A stretch of 64,000 nt of DNA from Caldimonas thermodepolymerans (GTDB lineage: Bacteria > Pseudomonadota > Gammaproteobacteria > Burkholderiales > Burkholderiaceae_C), in the NCBI RefSeq assembly GCF_015476235.1, contig NZ_CP064338.1, forward strand, positions 3,782,001-3,846,000. Reading direction: 5' to 3'. Below, one piece after another: positions 42,770 through 52,096 of the stretch (position 1 is the stretch's first letter; each line of letters begins with the position of its first letter). The position numbers and the translations under genes were made by a program. Under the pieces are notes generated by a model, which was not told the DNA's origin, searched no databases, and saw nothing but the letters and a program-made list of their open reading frames with translations.

Positions 42770-43540
42770 ATGGCCAAGATCTTCTGCATTGCCAACCAGA
42801 AAGGCGGCGTCGGCAAGACGACCACCGCCGTCAACCTCTCCGCCGGGCTGGCCCAGGTCGGCCAGCGGGTGCTGCTGGTCGACCTCGACCCGCAGGGCAA
42901 TGCGACCATGGGGTCGGGGGTGGACAAGCGCACCCTGCCGACCTCGGTCTACGACGTGCTGATCGAGGCCGCCACCGTCGCCGAGGCACGCGCCCGCTCC
43001 GAGCTGGGCGGCTACGACGTGCTGGGCGCCAACCGCGAGCTGGCCGGCGCGGAGGTCGAGCTGGTCGACCAGGAGCGCCGCGAGCGCCGGCTGAAGCAAG
43101 CCCTGGCCGCCGCCGATGCGGACTATGACTTCGTGTTGATCGATTGCCCGCCGTCGCTGTCGATGCTGACCCTCAACGGCCTGGTCAGCGCCCACGGCGT
43201 GATCGTGCCGATGCAGTGCGAGTATTTCGCGCTCGAGGGGCTGTCGGACCTGGTCAACACGATCAAGCAGGTGCACGCCAACCTCAACCCGGACCTGAAG
43301 ATCATCGGCCTGCTGCGCGTGATGTTCGACCCACGCATCACGCTGCAGAGCCAGGTCAGCGAACAGCTCAAGCAGCACTTCGGCGACAAGGTGTTCAACA
43401 CCGTGATCCCGCGCAACGTGCGCCTCGCCGAGGCGCCCAGCTACGGCCAGCCGGGCGTGGTGTTCGACCCGTCGGCGCGCGGTGCGCAGGCCTACGTCGA
43501 GTTCGCCCGCGAGATGGTGGCGCGCATCGCCACGATGTGA
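42770..43540 (+). CDS. parA: Chromosome-partitioning ATPase ParA
   Basis: The protein has 256 residues. It carries the deviant Walker A K-G-G-V-G-K-T-T-T at residues 11-19 with the signature lysine, Walker A' V-D-L-D-P-Q-G-N-A-T near 39, and Walker B V-L-I-D-C-P-P-S near 119. It forms an ATP-dependent gradient on the nucleoid that moves ParB-parS complexes. An upstream in-frame start at 42752 adds six residues and I prefer 42770 (M-A-K-I-F-C-I-A-N-Q). parB is 1.1 kb downstream, with two unrelated genes in between. Confidence 0.96.
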   Translation: MAKIFCIANQKGGVGKTTTAVNLSAGLAQVGQRVLLVDLDPQGNATMGSGVDKRTLPTSVYDVLIEAATVAEARARSELGGYDVLGANRELAGAEVELVDQERRERRLKQALAAADADYDFVLIDCPPSLSMLTLNGLVSAHGVIVPMQCEYFALEGLSDLVNTIKQVHANLNPDLKIIGLLRVMFDPRITLQSQVSEQLKQHFGDKVFNTVIPRNVRLAEAPSYGQPGVVFDPSARGAQAYVEFAREMVARIATM

Positions 43541-43557
43541 CCCGCTGCGAACCCCCG

Positions 43558-44076
43558 ATGCGCCTCGTCATCCTGCTGCTGATCCTCGCCGGTGTTGGCA
43601 CTTACTACTGGAAAGACCGGCGAGAAATCAGCGAAACCAAGATCGAGCGCTACGTGCGCGCCCACGTGGACGCGATGCAGCGCCGCGACGCCGAAACCCT
43701 GTGCCGGCAGCTCGCGCCGGACTTCCAGGGCCGCTACCTGCAGGTGGCCGGCGGCTCCCTCGTGCCCCAGACCCTCGACCGCGAGCAGGCCTGCGCCAAC
43801 ATGCGCGAGTTCTTCGAGCTCAAGACCGAGATGGACCGCACCCTGCCGGCCGGCTCCCAGTTCTCGATCGGCTACGCGTTCAACCTCGACCGCATCGAGA
43901 TCAGCGAGGACCGCAAGCAGGCCGTCGTGCAGGCCCGCTCGCGGCTGACGCTCGCCAACCTGCTGGTCATCGACTCGACCACTACCGACACGCTGCGCAT
44001 GCACGACGGCAAGGTCGTGATGGAGGCCTCGGAGGGCAGAATCCGCATGTCCGGCCGCGCCGCCGGCCGCCGTTGA
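43558..44076 (+). CDS. Membrane-anchored hypothetical protein, NTF2-like
   Basis: The protein has 172 residues with a single N-terminal membrane helix (MRLVILLLILAGVGTYYW) and a periplasmic or cytoplasmic domain. The domain has I-E-R-Y-V-R-A-H-V-D-A-M-Q-R-R-D-A-E-T-L and D-F-Q-G-R-Y, the beginning expected of an NTF2/DUF4440-type fold. It lies between parA and a hydrolase gene and has no proven role. The start follows a short spacer after parA. Confidence 0.7.
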   Translation: MRLVILLLILAGVGTYYWKDRREISETKIERYVRAHVDAMQRRDAETLCRQLAPDFQGRYLQVAGGSLVPQTLDREQACANMREFFELKTEMDRTLPAGSQFSIGYAFNLDRIEISEDRKQAVVQARSRLTLANLLVIDSTTTDTLRMHDGKVVMEASEGRIRMSGRAAGRR

Positions 44077-44098
44077 ACCGCAACGCCCAGGCACCCCG

Positions 44099-44647
44099 AT
44101 GAACACGCCCTCGCCCAGCATCCTGATCCTGCCCGGCTGGCTGAACTCCGGCCCCGACCACTGGCAAAGCCGCTGGGAGGCCCGCTACGGCGACCAGCGC
44201 GTGGAGCAGGACGACTGGGAATGGCCCAAGCGCGGCGACTGGATGGCGCGCCTCGAGGAGGCGCTGCTGGCCGACCCGCGCCCGGCGGTGCTGGTCGCGC
44301 ACAGCCTCGGCTGCCAGCTGGTGGCCGCCTGGGCCGCCCACACCCGCCACGCCGACCGCGTGCGCGGCGCGCTGCTGGTCGCCCCGCCCGACACCGAACG
44401 CGACGACGCCCCGCCGCAGCTGTACTCCTGGCGCCCCATCGCGCGCCAGCGCCTGCCCTTCCCCGCCACCGCGGTCATCAGCACCGACGACCCGTTCTGC
44501 AGCCCCGAGCGCGCCGCCGAGATGGCCGCGCAATGGGGCGCCACGCTGGTGAACCTCGGACCGCGCGGCCACATCAATGCCGAATCGGGCCTGGGCGACT
44601 GGCCCGAAGGGCGCGCGCTGCTGCAGGCGCTGTGCGTCACCGACTGA
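44099..44647 (+). CDS. RBBP9/YdeN-family alpha/beta hydrolase
   Basis: The protein has 182 residues. The nucleophile elbow A-H-S-L-G-C is near residue 65, the aspartate is in S-T-D-D-P-F-C near 128, and the catalytic histidine is in G-H-I-N near 158. The opening L-I-L-P-G-W-L-N-S-G-P-D-H-W-Q-S-R-W is the family hallmark. The substrate is unknown. It is immediately upstream of parB. Confidence 0.9.
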   Translation: MNTPSPSILILPGWLNSGPDHWQSRWEARYGDQRVEQDDWEWPKRGDWMARLEEALLADPRPAVLVAHSLGCQLVAAWAAHTRHADRVRGALLVAPPDTERDDAPPQLYSWRPIARQRLPFPATAVISTDDPFCSPERAAEMAAQWGATLVNLGPRGHINAESGLGDWPEGRALLQALCVTD

Positions 44648-44670
44648 CGACACCCAACCGGATACCACCC

Positions 44671-45570
44671 ATGGTCACGAAGAAACCCAAGGGCCTCGGC
44701 CTCGGCCTGGAAGCCCTGCTCGGCCCCAAGGTCAGCGACACCCCGGCCGCCGGCGCACAGAAGGACGGCACGCCCTCGACCCTCAAGCTCGCGCAGCTGC
44801 AGCCCGGCAAGTACCAGCCGCGCACCCGCATGGACGAAGGCTCGCTGTACGAGCTGGCCGAAAGCATCAAGTCGCAGGGCATCATGCAGCCCATCCTGGT
44901 GCGCCCGGTGCGCGACGGCAGGTACGAGATCATCGCCGGCGAACGCCGCTCGCGCGCGGCCAAGCTGGCCGGCCTGGACGAGGTGCCGGTGCTGGTCAAG
45001 GAGGTGCCCGACGAAGCCGCCGCGGCAATGGCGCTGATCGAGAACATCCAGCGCGAGGACCTCAACCCGCTGGAAGAGGCGCAGGGCCTGCAACGCCTGA
45101 TCCACGAGTTCGGGCTCACGCACGAGCAGGCCGCGCAGGCCGTGGGCCGCTCGCGCAGCGCCGCTTCCAACCTGTTGCGCCTGCTGAACCTGGCCGAGCC
45201 GGTGCAGCAGATGCTGATGGCCGGCGACATCGACATGGGCCACGCCCGCGCGCTGCTGTCGCTGGATGCCGCGCAGCAGATCCTCACTGCCAACGAGATC
45301 GTCGCGAAGAAGCTCAGCGTGCGCGAGGCCGAGAAGCTGGTCGCGCGCCAGGGCCACGCGCGCCAGTCCCCCTTGCTGCGCGTCAAGCAGGACAAGCCGC
45401 GCGACATCGCGCGCATCGAGGAAGAACTGTCCGACCACCTGACCGCCCAGGTGGAGATCCGGATCAAGAAGCGCACCAAGCGGGGCGAACAGGGCGAGAT
45501 CGCGATCTCGTTCGGCTCGCTCGACGAGCTCAACGGCGTGCTCGAGAAGCTCGGCCTCCAGGGCCGCTGA
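44671..45570 (+). CDS. parB: Chromosome-partitioning protein ParB (CTPase)
   Basis: The protein has 299 residues. The N-terminal K-P-K-G-L-G-L-G-L-E-A-L-L-G segment stimulates ParA. The ParB/Srx-like CTPase domain follows with I-I-A-G-E-R-R-S-R-A-A-K near 90-101 and E-N-I-Q-R-E-D-L-N-P near 126. The helix-turn-helix is at about 150-180 (T-H-E-Q-A-A-Q-A-V-G-R-S-R-S-A-A-S-N), and the C-terminal dimer domain ends the protein. It loads at the three parS sites in mnmG and rsmG and spreads along DNA. Start ATG 44671. Confidence 0.96.
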   Translation: MVTKKPKGLGLGLEALLGPKVSDTPAAGAQKDGTPSTLKLAQLQPGKYQPRTRMDEGSLYELAESIKSQGIMQPILVRPVRDGRYEIIAGERRSRAAKLAGLDEVPVLVKEVPDEAAAAMALIENIQREDLNPLEEAQGLQRLIHEFGLTHEQAAQAVGRSRSAASNLLRLLNLAEPVQQMLMAGDIDMGHARALLSLDAAQQILTANEIVAKKLSVREAEKLVARQGHARQSPLLRVKQDKPRDIARIEEELSDHLTAQVEIRIKKRTKRGEQGEIAISFGSLDELNGVLEKLGLQGR

Positions 45571-46246
45571 CCGGCAGTCCGTCCGACGCCCCGGCGGCGC
45601 CGGCGTGCACTCCGCCTTGCCCCGCAGGCGCGCGGCGCGGGGTGACGGCAACGCCGGCCCTGGCGGCACGATTCAGGCGTCCGCCCTCAAGAGTGCCGCA
45701 AGCGGCACGGCCATTGTTCTCCTGACTGCAAAACTACCCGGACGGCACCTCCTCTTCCCGACGTGCGCGATGCCGAGGCGTCCGCGCGCCAACACGGTGC
45801 AGGCAAACCGCGCAGCCGGCTGCACCGTATCGGACACGCACATCGCCGATGCCGGCACCACCTCGACCTCGTCCTGACGCGCAGCTGACGGCACGTGCAA
45901 CGCCGCGCGCGTGACGCGGCGTGACGACATGCACACCGGCGACGCGCACACACGCCTGCACGCAACTTATCTCACACACGATCGTGGGATGCATGGCACA
46001 TACCCGATGGAACTTTCCCCTGTGCTGTGCTCTCCTTCGAGGCATGAGCCCTGTGGTGCTGCAGCATGCGCGTGACCCCCTCTTCCCAGGGCACGCTCCT
46101 TGCACTACAAGAGTTGCTAACGCCGTTTGTGTTTCAACCACTGTCCACGGCATGTAGGCGATATGTCCGGTCCATGCTGAAACGATGACGAGGCGCCGTG
46201 CCCTCTGCGGCCACGTCGAGTCGGAAAGGGATCTAGGAGGTCTGCG
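45571..46246. other. Non-coding stretch between parB and prkA, with the operon promoter
   Basis: No open frame here looks protein-like. It holds a sigma-54 -24/-12 element at 46090-46103 (listed separately) and a 10-bp palindrome CACGATCGTG at 45977-45986. From about 45600 to 45900 the sequence is GC-rich and featureless to me. A ribosome-binding site AGGAGG precedes prkA. Confidence 0.55.
46090..46104 (+). promoter_or_regulatory. Sigma-54 promoter candidate for the prkA operon
   Basis: GGCACGCTCCTTGCA matches the -24/-12 consensus GGCACG-N4-TTGCA, with the invariant GG (46090-46091) and GC (46102-46103) exactly 10 bases apart. It is about 145 bases upstream of prkA. In Escherichia coli yeaGH expression is linked to nitrogen starvation and sigma-54, so the position makes sense. 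Confidence 0.75.
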
Positions 46247-48169
46247 ATGGATGTCATCAGCAACTTCGCCGCTCGATACGAGCGCACCCGCGAGGAGGAG
46301 TACTCCCTGGAGGAGTACCTCGAGATCTGCAAGCGCGACCCCCTGGCCTACGCCACTGCGGCCGAACGCATGCTCAAGGCCATCGGCGAGCCCGAACTGG
46401 TCGACACGCGCAACGACCCGCGCCTGTCGCGCATCTTCGCGAACAAGGTCATCAAGATCTACCCGGCCTTCCGCGAGTTCTATGGCATGGAAGACGCGAT
46501 CGAGCAGGTCGTGTCCTACTTCCGCCATGCCGCGCAGGGCCTGGAGGAGAAGAAGCAGATCCTCTACCTGCTGGGCCCGGTGGGCGGCGGCAAGAGCTCG
46601 ATCGCCGAGCGGCTCAAGCAGCTGATGGAGCACGTGCCCTTCTACGCGATCAAGGGCTCGCCGGTGAACGAGTCGCCGCTGGGCCTGTTCGACCCCAACG
46701 AGGACGGCCCCATCCTCGAGAAGGAATACGGCATCCCGCGCCGCTACCTGCAGCGCATCCTCTCGCCCTGGGCGGTCAAGCGGCTGGAGGAGTTCGGCGG
46801 CGACATCCGCAAGTTCCGCGTGGTCAAGCGCTATCCCTCGGTGCTCAAGCAGATCGCCGTGGCCAAGACCGAGCCGGGCGACGAGAACAACCAGGACATC
46901 TCCAGCCTGGTCGGCAAGGTCGACATCCGCAAGCTCGAGACCTACGCGCAGGACGACCCCGACGCCTACAGCTACTCCGGCGGCCTGTGCCTGGCCAACC
47001 AGGGCCTGCTCGAGTTCGTCGAGATGTTCAAGGCGCCGATCAAGGTGCTGCACCCGCTGCTGACCGCCACGCAGGAAGGCAACTTCAAGGGCACCGAAGG
47101 CTTCGGCGCGATCCCCTTCGACGGCATCATCCTCGCGCACTCCAACGAGAGCGAGTGGAAGAGCTTCCGCAACAACAAGAACAACGAGGCCTTCCTCGAC
47201 CGCATCTACATCGTCAAGGTGCCGTACTGCCTGCGCGTGAGCGAGGAGATCAAGATCTACGAGAAGCTGATCCGCAACTCGTCGCTCGCCCATGCGCCGT
47301 GCGCGCCGGGCACGCTGAAGATGATGGCGCAGTTCTCGGTGCTCACGCGGCTGAAGGAGCCGGAGAACTCCAGCATCTTCAGCAAGATGCAGATCTACGA
47401 CGGCGAGAACCTCAAGGACACCGACCCCAAGGCCAAGTCGATCCAGGAGTACCGCGACTACGCCGGCGTCGACGAGGGCATGAGCGGCATTTCGACGCGC
47501 TTCGCGTTCAAGATCCTCTCGAAGGTGTTCAACTTCGACTCCACCGAGGTCGCCGCCAACCCGGTGCACCTGATGTACGTGCTCGAGCAGCAGATCGAGC
47601 GCGAGCAGTTCCCCGCCGAGGTCGAGCAGAAGTACCTGTCCTACGTGAAGGAGCTGCTGGCGCCGCGCTATGCTGAGTTCATCGGCAAGGAGATCCAGAC
47701 CGCCTACCTGGAAAGCTACAGCGAGTACGGCCAGAACATCTTCGACCGCTACGTCACCTACGCGGACTACTGGATCCAGGACCAGGAGTACCGCGATCCG
47801 GACACCGGCGAGATCTTCGACCGCGCCTCGCTCAATGCGGAGCTGGAGAAGATCGAGAAGCCCGCGGGCATCAGCAACCCGAAGGACTTCCGCAACGAGA
47901 TCGTCAACTTCGTGCTGCGCGCGCGCGCCAACAACGGCGGCAAGAACCCGAACTGGACCAGCTACGAGAAGCTGCGCACGGTGATCGAGAAGAAGATGTT
48001 CTCGAACACCGAGGAACTGCTGCCGGTGATCAGCTTCAACGCCAAGTCCAGCGCCGACGAGCAGAAGAAGCACGAGGACTTCGTCAACCGCATGGTGCAG
48101 AAGGGCTACACGCCCAAGCAGGTGCGGCTGCTGTGCGAGTGGTACCTGCGCGTGCGCAAGAGCTCGTGA
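46247..48169 (+). CDS. prkA: PrkA serine protein kinase (YeaG)
   Basis: The protein has 640 residues, beginning MDVISNFAARYERTREEEYS. The PrkA AAA-type domain carries Walker A G-P-V-G-G-G-K-S-S at 110-118 and the kinase-like C-terminal region follows. AGGAGG lies ahead of the start. It phosphorylates proteins on serine and works with YeaH and SpoVR in starvation and stress responses. It is the first gene of a three-gene operon (prkA, yeaH-like, spoVR-like), spacing 36 bases to the next. Confidence 0.95.
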   Translation: MDVISNFAARYERTREEEYSLEEYLEICKRDPLAYATAAERMLKAIGEPELVDTRNDPRLSRIFANKVIKIYPAFREFYGMEDAIEQVVSYFRHAAQGLEEKKQILYLLGPVGGGKSSIAERLKQLMEHVPFYAIKGSPVNESPLGLFDPNEDGPILEKEYGIPRRYLQRILSPWAVKRLEEFGGDIRKFRVVKRYPSVLKQIAVAKTEPGDENNQDISSLVGKVDIRKLETYAQDDPDAYSYSGGLCLANQGLLEFVEMFKAPIKVLHPLLTATQEGNFKGTEGFGAIPFDGIILAHSNESEWKSFRNNKNNEAFLDRIYIVKVPYCLRVSEEIKIYEKLIRNSSLAHAPCAPGTLKMMAQFSVLTRLKEPENSSIFSKMQIYDGENLKDTDPKAKSIQEYRDYAGVDEGMSGISTRFAFKILSKVFNFDSTEVAANPVHLMYVLEQQIEREQFPAEVEQKYLSYVKELLAPRYAEFIGKEIQTAYLESYSEYGQNIFDRYVTYADYWIQDQEYRDPDTGEIFDRASLNAELEKIEKPAGISNPKDFRNEIVNFVLRARANNGGKNPNWTSYEKLRTVIEKKMFSNTEELLPVISFNAKSSADEQKKHEDFVNRMVQKGYTPKQVRLLCEWYLRVRKSS

Positions 48170-48205
48170 CGCTGCGGCGCCGAACCCACGAAAGGACCGC
48201 CCCTT

Positions 48206-49495
48206 ATGCCCATGCTCCAGCAGATCATCGATCGGCGGCTGTCGGGCAAGAACAAGTCCATCGGCAACCGCGAGCGCTTCCTGCGCCGGTACCGCGACCA
48301 GATCCGCGAGGCCGTGCGCAAGGCGGTCAGCGGCCGCGGCATCCGCAACCTCGAGCAGGGCGAGGACATTTCGCTGCCCCGCCGTGACGTGTCCGAGCCC
48401 GTGTTCGGCCACGGCGACGGCGGCATCCGCGACTACGTCCACCCGGGCAACCGGGAATACGTCAAGGGCGACCGCATCGCGCGACCGCAAGGCGGCGCGG
48501 GTTCGGGCGGCGGCTCCAGCGCCAGCGACAGCGGCGAGGGGGAGGACGACTTCGTCTTCCACCTCACGAAGGAAGAGTTCATGCAGATCTTCTTCGAAGA
48601 TCTGGCCCTGCCCCACCTGATCCGCACCCAGCTGGCCGAAGTGCCCGAGTGGAAGACCCACCGCGCCGGCTTCACCAGCGACGGCACGCCCAACAACCTG
48701 CACGTGGTGCGCTCGATGCGTGGCGCGCTGGCGCGTCGCATCGCGCTGGGCGGCGACACCCGCCGCGAACTGCGCCACCTGGAACACCGGCTCGAACGCC
48801 TGCTCGAGCGCCCCGGTCCGCCGGACGCGCTGATCGAGCGCGAGATCCGCGAGACCGAGGCACGCATCGAGGAACTGCGCGCGCGCCTGAAGAAGATCCC
48901 CTACCTCGACCCGATCGACCTGCGCTACCGCAGCCGCGTGCGCGTGCCGGTGCCCAGCGCCAAGGCGGTGATGTTCTGCCTGATGGACGTCTCCGGCTCG
49001 ATGGACGAAGGGCGCAAGGACCTGTCCAAGCGCTTCTTCATGCTGCTGTACCTGTTCCTGACGCGCCACTACGAGAAGATCGACCTGGTCTTCATCCGCC
49101 ACCACACGCAGGCCGCCGAGGTCAGCGAGGACGAGTTCTTCCACGCCACCGAGACCGGCGGCACCGTGGTCTCCAGCGCGCTGACGCTGATGCACGACAT
49201 CATCAAGGCGCGCTACCCGAGCAGCGAGTGGAACATCTACGGCGCGCAGGCCAGCGACGGCGACAACTGGCACCACGACAGCGGCCGCTGCCGCGAGCTG
49301 CTGGCCAACGACATCCTGCCGCTGTGCCGCTACTACGCCTACGTGCAGGTCGCCGAGGCCGAGCAGAACCTGTGGGAGGAATACACCCAGCTGCTCGAGG
49401 CGCACAAGAACTTCGCGATGCGCAAGGTCACCGAGCCCTCGGAGATCTACCCGGTGTTCCGCGACCTGTTCAGGAAAGAGGGGGCACCCGCATGA
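48206..49495 (+). CDS. YeaH/YhbH-family protein (DUF444, VWA-like)
   Basis: The protein has 429 residues. The N-terminal 150 residues are charged, with a Gly/Ser/Asp-rich linker (about 92-112). The C-terminal half is a von Willebrand factor A-like domain with the metal-ion motif D-V-S-G-S-M-D-E near residue 260. It partners PrkA. The start ATG 48206 lies 36 bases after prkA; the next gene overlaps its stop by 4 bases, so the three are translationally linked. Confidence 0.93.
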   Translation: MPMLQQIIDRRLSGKNKSIGNRERFLRRYRDQIREAVRKAVSGRGIRNLEQGEDISLPRRDVSEPVFGHGDGGIRDYVHPGNREYVKGDRIARPQGGAGSGGGSSASDSGEGEDDFVFHLTKEEFMQIFFEDLALPHLIRTQLAEVPEWKTHRAGFTSDGTPNNLHVVRSMRGALARRIALGGDTRRELRHLEHRLERLLERPGPPDALIEREIRETEARIEELRARLKKIPYLDPIDLRYRSRVRVPVPSAKAVMFCLMDVSGSMDEGRKDLSKRFFMLLYLFLTRHYEKIDLVFIRHHTQAAEVSEDEFFHATETGGTVVSSALTLMHDIIKARYPSSEWNIYGAQASDGDNWHHDSGRCRELLANDILPLCRYYAYVQVAEAEQNLWEEYTQLLEAHKNFAMRKVTEPSEIYPVFRDLFRKEGAPA

Positions 49496-51009
49496 ACGAA
49501 CGCGCCCGCGAGCCCCTGCCCAGTCCGTCGGACTGGACCTTCGAGCTGATCGAGACCTACCACGACGAGATCGCGCGCGTCGCGGCGGAATACGGGCTCG
49601 ACACCTATCCGAACCAGCTCGAGATCATCACTGCCGAGCAGATGATGGATGCCTATGCGTCCGTGGGCATGCCGGTGATCTACCGCCACTGGTCCTACGG
49701 CAAGCAGTTCATCGCCACCGAGAAGAACTACCGCCGCGGCTACATGGGCCTGGCCTACGAGATCGTCATCAACTCCGACCCCTGCATCGCCTACCTGATG
49801 GAGGAGAACACGATGGCGATGCAGGCGCTGGTGATTGCCCACGCGGCCTACGGGCACAACAGCTTCTTCAAGGGCAACTACCTGTTCCGCATGTGGACGG
49901 ATGCCTCGTCCATCATCGACTACCTGGTCTACGCGAAGAACTACATCACCGAATGCGAGGAGCGCCATGGCGTCGATGCGGTCGAGGACGTGCTCGACTC
50001 CTGCCATGCGCTGATGAACTACGGCGTGGACCGCTACCGCCGCCCGCAGAAGCTGTCGCTGGCCAAGGAGCAGGCACGCCGTGCCGAGCGCGAGGCCTAC
50101 CTGCAGCAGCAGATCAACGACCTGTGGCGCACCGTCCCGCGCCGCGCCGACCGCACCGCCGAGGAAGACGATGCGGCACGGCGCTTCCCGCCCGAGCCGC
50201 AGGAGAACCTGCTTTACTTCATCGAGAAGAACGCGCCGCTGCTCGAGCCCTGGCAGCGCGAGATCGTGCGCATCGTGCGCAAGGTCGCGCAGTACTTCTA
50301 CCCGCAGCGCCAGACCCAGGTGATGAACGAGGGCTGGGCCACCTTCTGGCACTACACGCTGCTCAACACCATGTACGACCGTGGCCTGCTGGCCGACGGC
50401 TTCATGCTGGAGTGCCTGAAGTCGCACACCAACGTGATCTACCAGCCGCCCGTCGGCCACCGCGCCTACAGCGGCATCAACCCCTACGCGCTGGGCTTCG
50501 CGATGTTCAGCGACATCCGGCGCATCTGCGAGCACCCCACCGAGGAGGACCGCCGCTGGTTCCCGGAGATCGCGGGCACGGACTGGTTGACCACGCTCGA
50601 CTACGCGATGCGCAACTTCAAGGACGAGAGCTTCATCGGCCAGTTCCTCAGTCCCAAGCTGATGCGCGACTTCCGCTTCTTCGCCATCCGCGACGACGAG
50701 GACGAGGCCGAGCTGGAAGTCACCGCGATCCACGACGACAGCGGCTACCGCCAGCTGCGCGAGGCGCTGTCCCGCCAGTACGACATCAACCACCGTGAAC
50801 CCAACATCCAGGTCTGGAACGTCAACCTGCGCGGCGACCGCTCGCTGACCCTGCGCCACACGCAGCACAACAACCGCCCGCTCAACGAGAACACCCAGGA
50901 AGTGCTCAAGCACGTGGCGCGGCTGTGGGGCTTCGACGTGCACCTGGAAAGCGTCAACAGCCACGGCGACGTGACGCACCAGTGGACCGTGCACGCCCCC
51001 AGGCATTGA
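49492..51009 (+). CDS. SpoVR-family protein (YcgB)
   Basis: The protein has 505 residues with the SpoVR pattern: Y-G-L-D-T-Y-P-N-Q-L-E-I-I near 35, R-H-W-S-Y-G-K-Q-F near 65, and H-A-A-Y-G-H-N-S-F-F-K-G-N. E-G-W-A-T-F-W-H-Y then supplies a likely metal-ligand set. SpoVR in Bacillus acts in spore cortex formation, but Gram-negative members act in stress or nitrogen-starvation survival. It is the third gene of the prkA operon, start overlapping the previous stop (ATGA). Confidence 0.95.
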   Translation: MNERAREPLPSPSDWTFELIETYHDEIARVAAEYGLDTYPNQLEIITAEQMMDAYASVGMPVIYRHWSYGKQFIATEKNYRRGYMGLAYEIVINSDPCIAYLMEENTMAMQALVIAHAAYGHNSFFKGNYLFRMWTDASSIIDYLVYAKNYITECEERHGVDAVEDVLDSCHALMNYGVDRYRRPQKLSLAKEQARRAEREAYLQQQINDLWRTVPRRADRTAEEDDAARRFPPEPQENLLYFIEKNAPLLEPWQREIVRIVRKVAQYFYPQRQTQVMNEGWATFWHYTLLNTMYDRGLLADGFMLECLKSHTNVIYQPPVGHRAYSGINPYALGFAMFSDIRRICEHPTEEDRRWFPEIAGTDWLTTLDYAMRNFKDESFIGQFLSPKLMRDFRFFAIRDDEDEAELEVTAIHDDSGYRQLREALSRQYDINHREPNIQVWNVNLRGDRSLTLRHTQHNNRPLNENTQEVLKHVARLWGFDVHLESVNSHGDVTHQWTVHAPRH

Positions 51010-51016
51010 CCCCTCA

Positions 51017-51034
51017 CGCCCGGCGCGCCGGGCG
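51017..51034. terminator. 18-bp perfect GC palindrome after the prkA operon
   Basis: CGCCCGGCGCGCCGGGCG is fully self-complementary and lies 8 bases after the spoVR stop. It has no T-run, so it is at most a weak or Rho-assisted terminator. Confidence 0.4.
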
Positions 51035-51232
51035 AGCACGACTCGTCGTTCGCCGCGCCGCAGCGCCGTGGCACCTCCGCCGCGGTCCGCATGGCGCACC
51101 CGCGTGAGGGTGCGCTGCCGTTTTCCCTAGGTCAGCCTGCAGGCGTCCTTCCTATGCTTGGTTGGCAGCGCCGGGCGGCGTGCCCGCGCGTCCTGCTTCC
51201 CCCCACCAAGCAACACACCCCAGGAGACCATC

Positions 51233-52066
51233 GTGCTGCAGATGCTCACCGCATCCCGAAGGATTGCTTCCGCCCTCGTGCTCTCGCTGGCCGGGACGCT
51301 GCTCGCCGGCTGTGCCACCGCGCAGCCGCGGCCCAAGGTCAACGCCCTGCCCGGCCAGCCGCCGACGTCGATCCTCTTCATCGGCAACAGCTTCTTCTAC
51401 TACAACAACAGCATGCACGGCCACCTGCTGCGCATCGCCAACGCCGACCAGCCCAAGGCGGTGCCGAACCTGCGCGCGACCTCGGTGACCATCAGCGGCT
51501 CGGGCCTGAACTGGCACAACGTCGAAGCCTACTTCGACCCGACCGGCATGGCGTCGTACTCGTTCAACGCCGACAACTCGGTGTCGTTCAACAAGTTCGA
51601 CCGCATCTTCGACGCGGCGATCATGATGGACTGCAGCCAGTGCCCGGTCCACCCGACGCTCAAGCCGCTGTTCCACGAGTACGCGAAGAAGCACAGCGAC
51701 ACGGTGCGCAAGCACGGGGCCCAGCCCGTCCTGTTCATGTCCTGGGCCTACCAGGACAAGCCGGAGATGACCGCGCAGCTGGCCGAGGCCTACACCATCG
51801 CGGGCAACGACAACGATGCGCTGGTGATCCCCGCGGGCCTGGCCTTCGCGGCCTCGGTCGCCAAGCGCCCGGACATCAACCTCTACGTGCCCGACAAGCG
51901 CCACCCGAGCCTGGCCGGCACCTACCTGGCCGCGGCCACGGTCTACGCCACCCTCTTCAACCGCTCGCCGGTGGGCAACAGCTACACCGCCGGCCTCGAC
52001 CCCGAGGTCGCCAGGCACCTGCAGACGGTGGCCTGGGAGACGGTGCAGCGCTACCACGGGCGCTGA
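51233..52066 (+). CDS. Lipoprotein with an SGNH/GDSL-like hydrolase domain
   Basis: The protein has 277 residues. The start is GTG 51233 with CAGGAG six bases before; an internal ATG at 51242 is too far from that site. The signal is lipoprotein-type (lipobox L-L-A-G-C). The hydrolase pattern begins I-L-F-I-G-N-S-F-F-Y-Y-N with the nucleophile serine. The C-terminal block is P-D-K-R-H-P-S-L-A-G-T-Y-L with Asp and His, so the Ser-Asp-His set is complete. Substrate unknown; it may act on surface glycans or esters. It follows the prkA operon on the same strand. Confidence 0.85.
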   Translation: MLQMLTASRRIASALVLSLAGTLLAGCATAQPRPKVNALPGQPPTSILFIGNSFFYYNNSMHGHLLRIANADQPKAVPNLRATSVTISGSGLNWHNVEAYFDPTGMASYSFNADNSVSFNKFDRIFDAAIMMDCSQCPVHPTLKPLFHEYAKKHSDTVRKHGAQPVLFMSWAYQDKPEMTAQLAEAYTIAGNDNDALVIPAGLAFAASVAKRPDINLYVPDKRHPSLAGTYLAAATVYATLFNRSPVGNSYTAGLDPEVARHLQTVAWETVQRYHGR

Positions 52067-52096
52067 ACGTGCCTGGCGCCGCCCGCGCCGCGGCCT

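Noticed and set aside
46006..46022. Second sigma-54 candidate TGGCACATACCCGATGG
   Set aside because: Lacks the GC element at the proper spacing; the site at 46090 is much better.
45734..49405. Open frame of about 1223 codons on the minus strand across prkA and yeaH
   Set aside because: It mirrors the coding plus-strand operon and has no start signal or domain.
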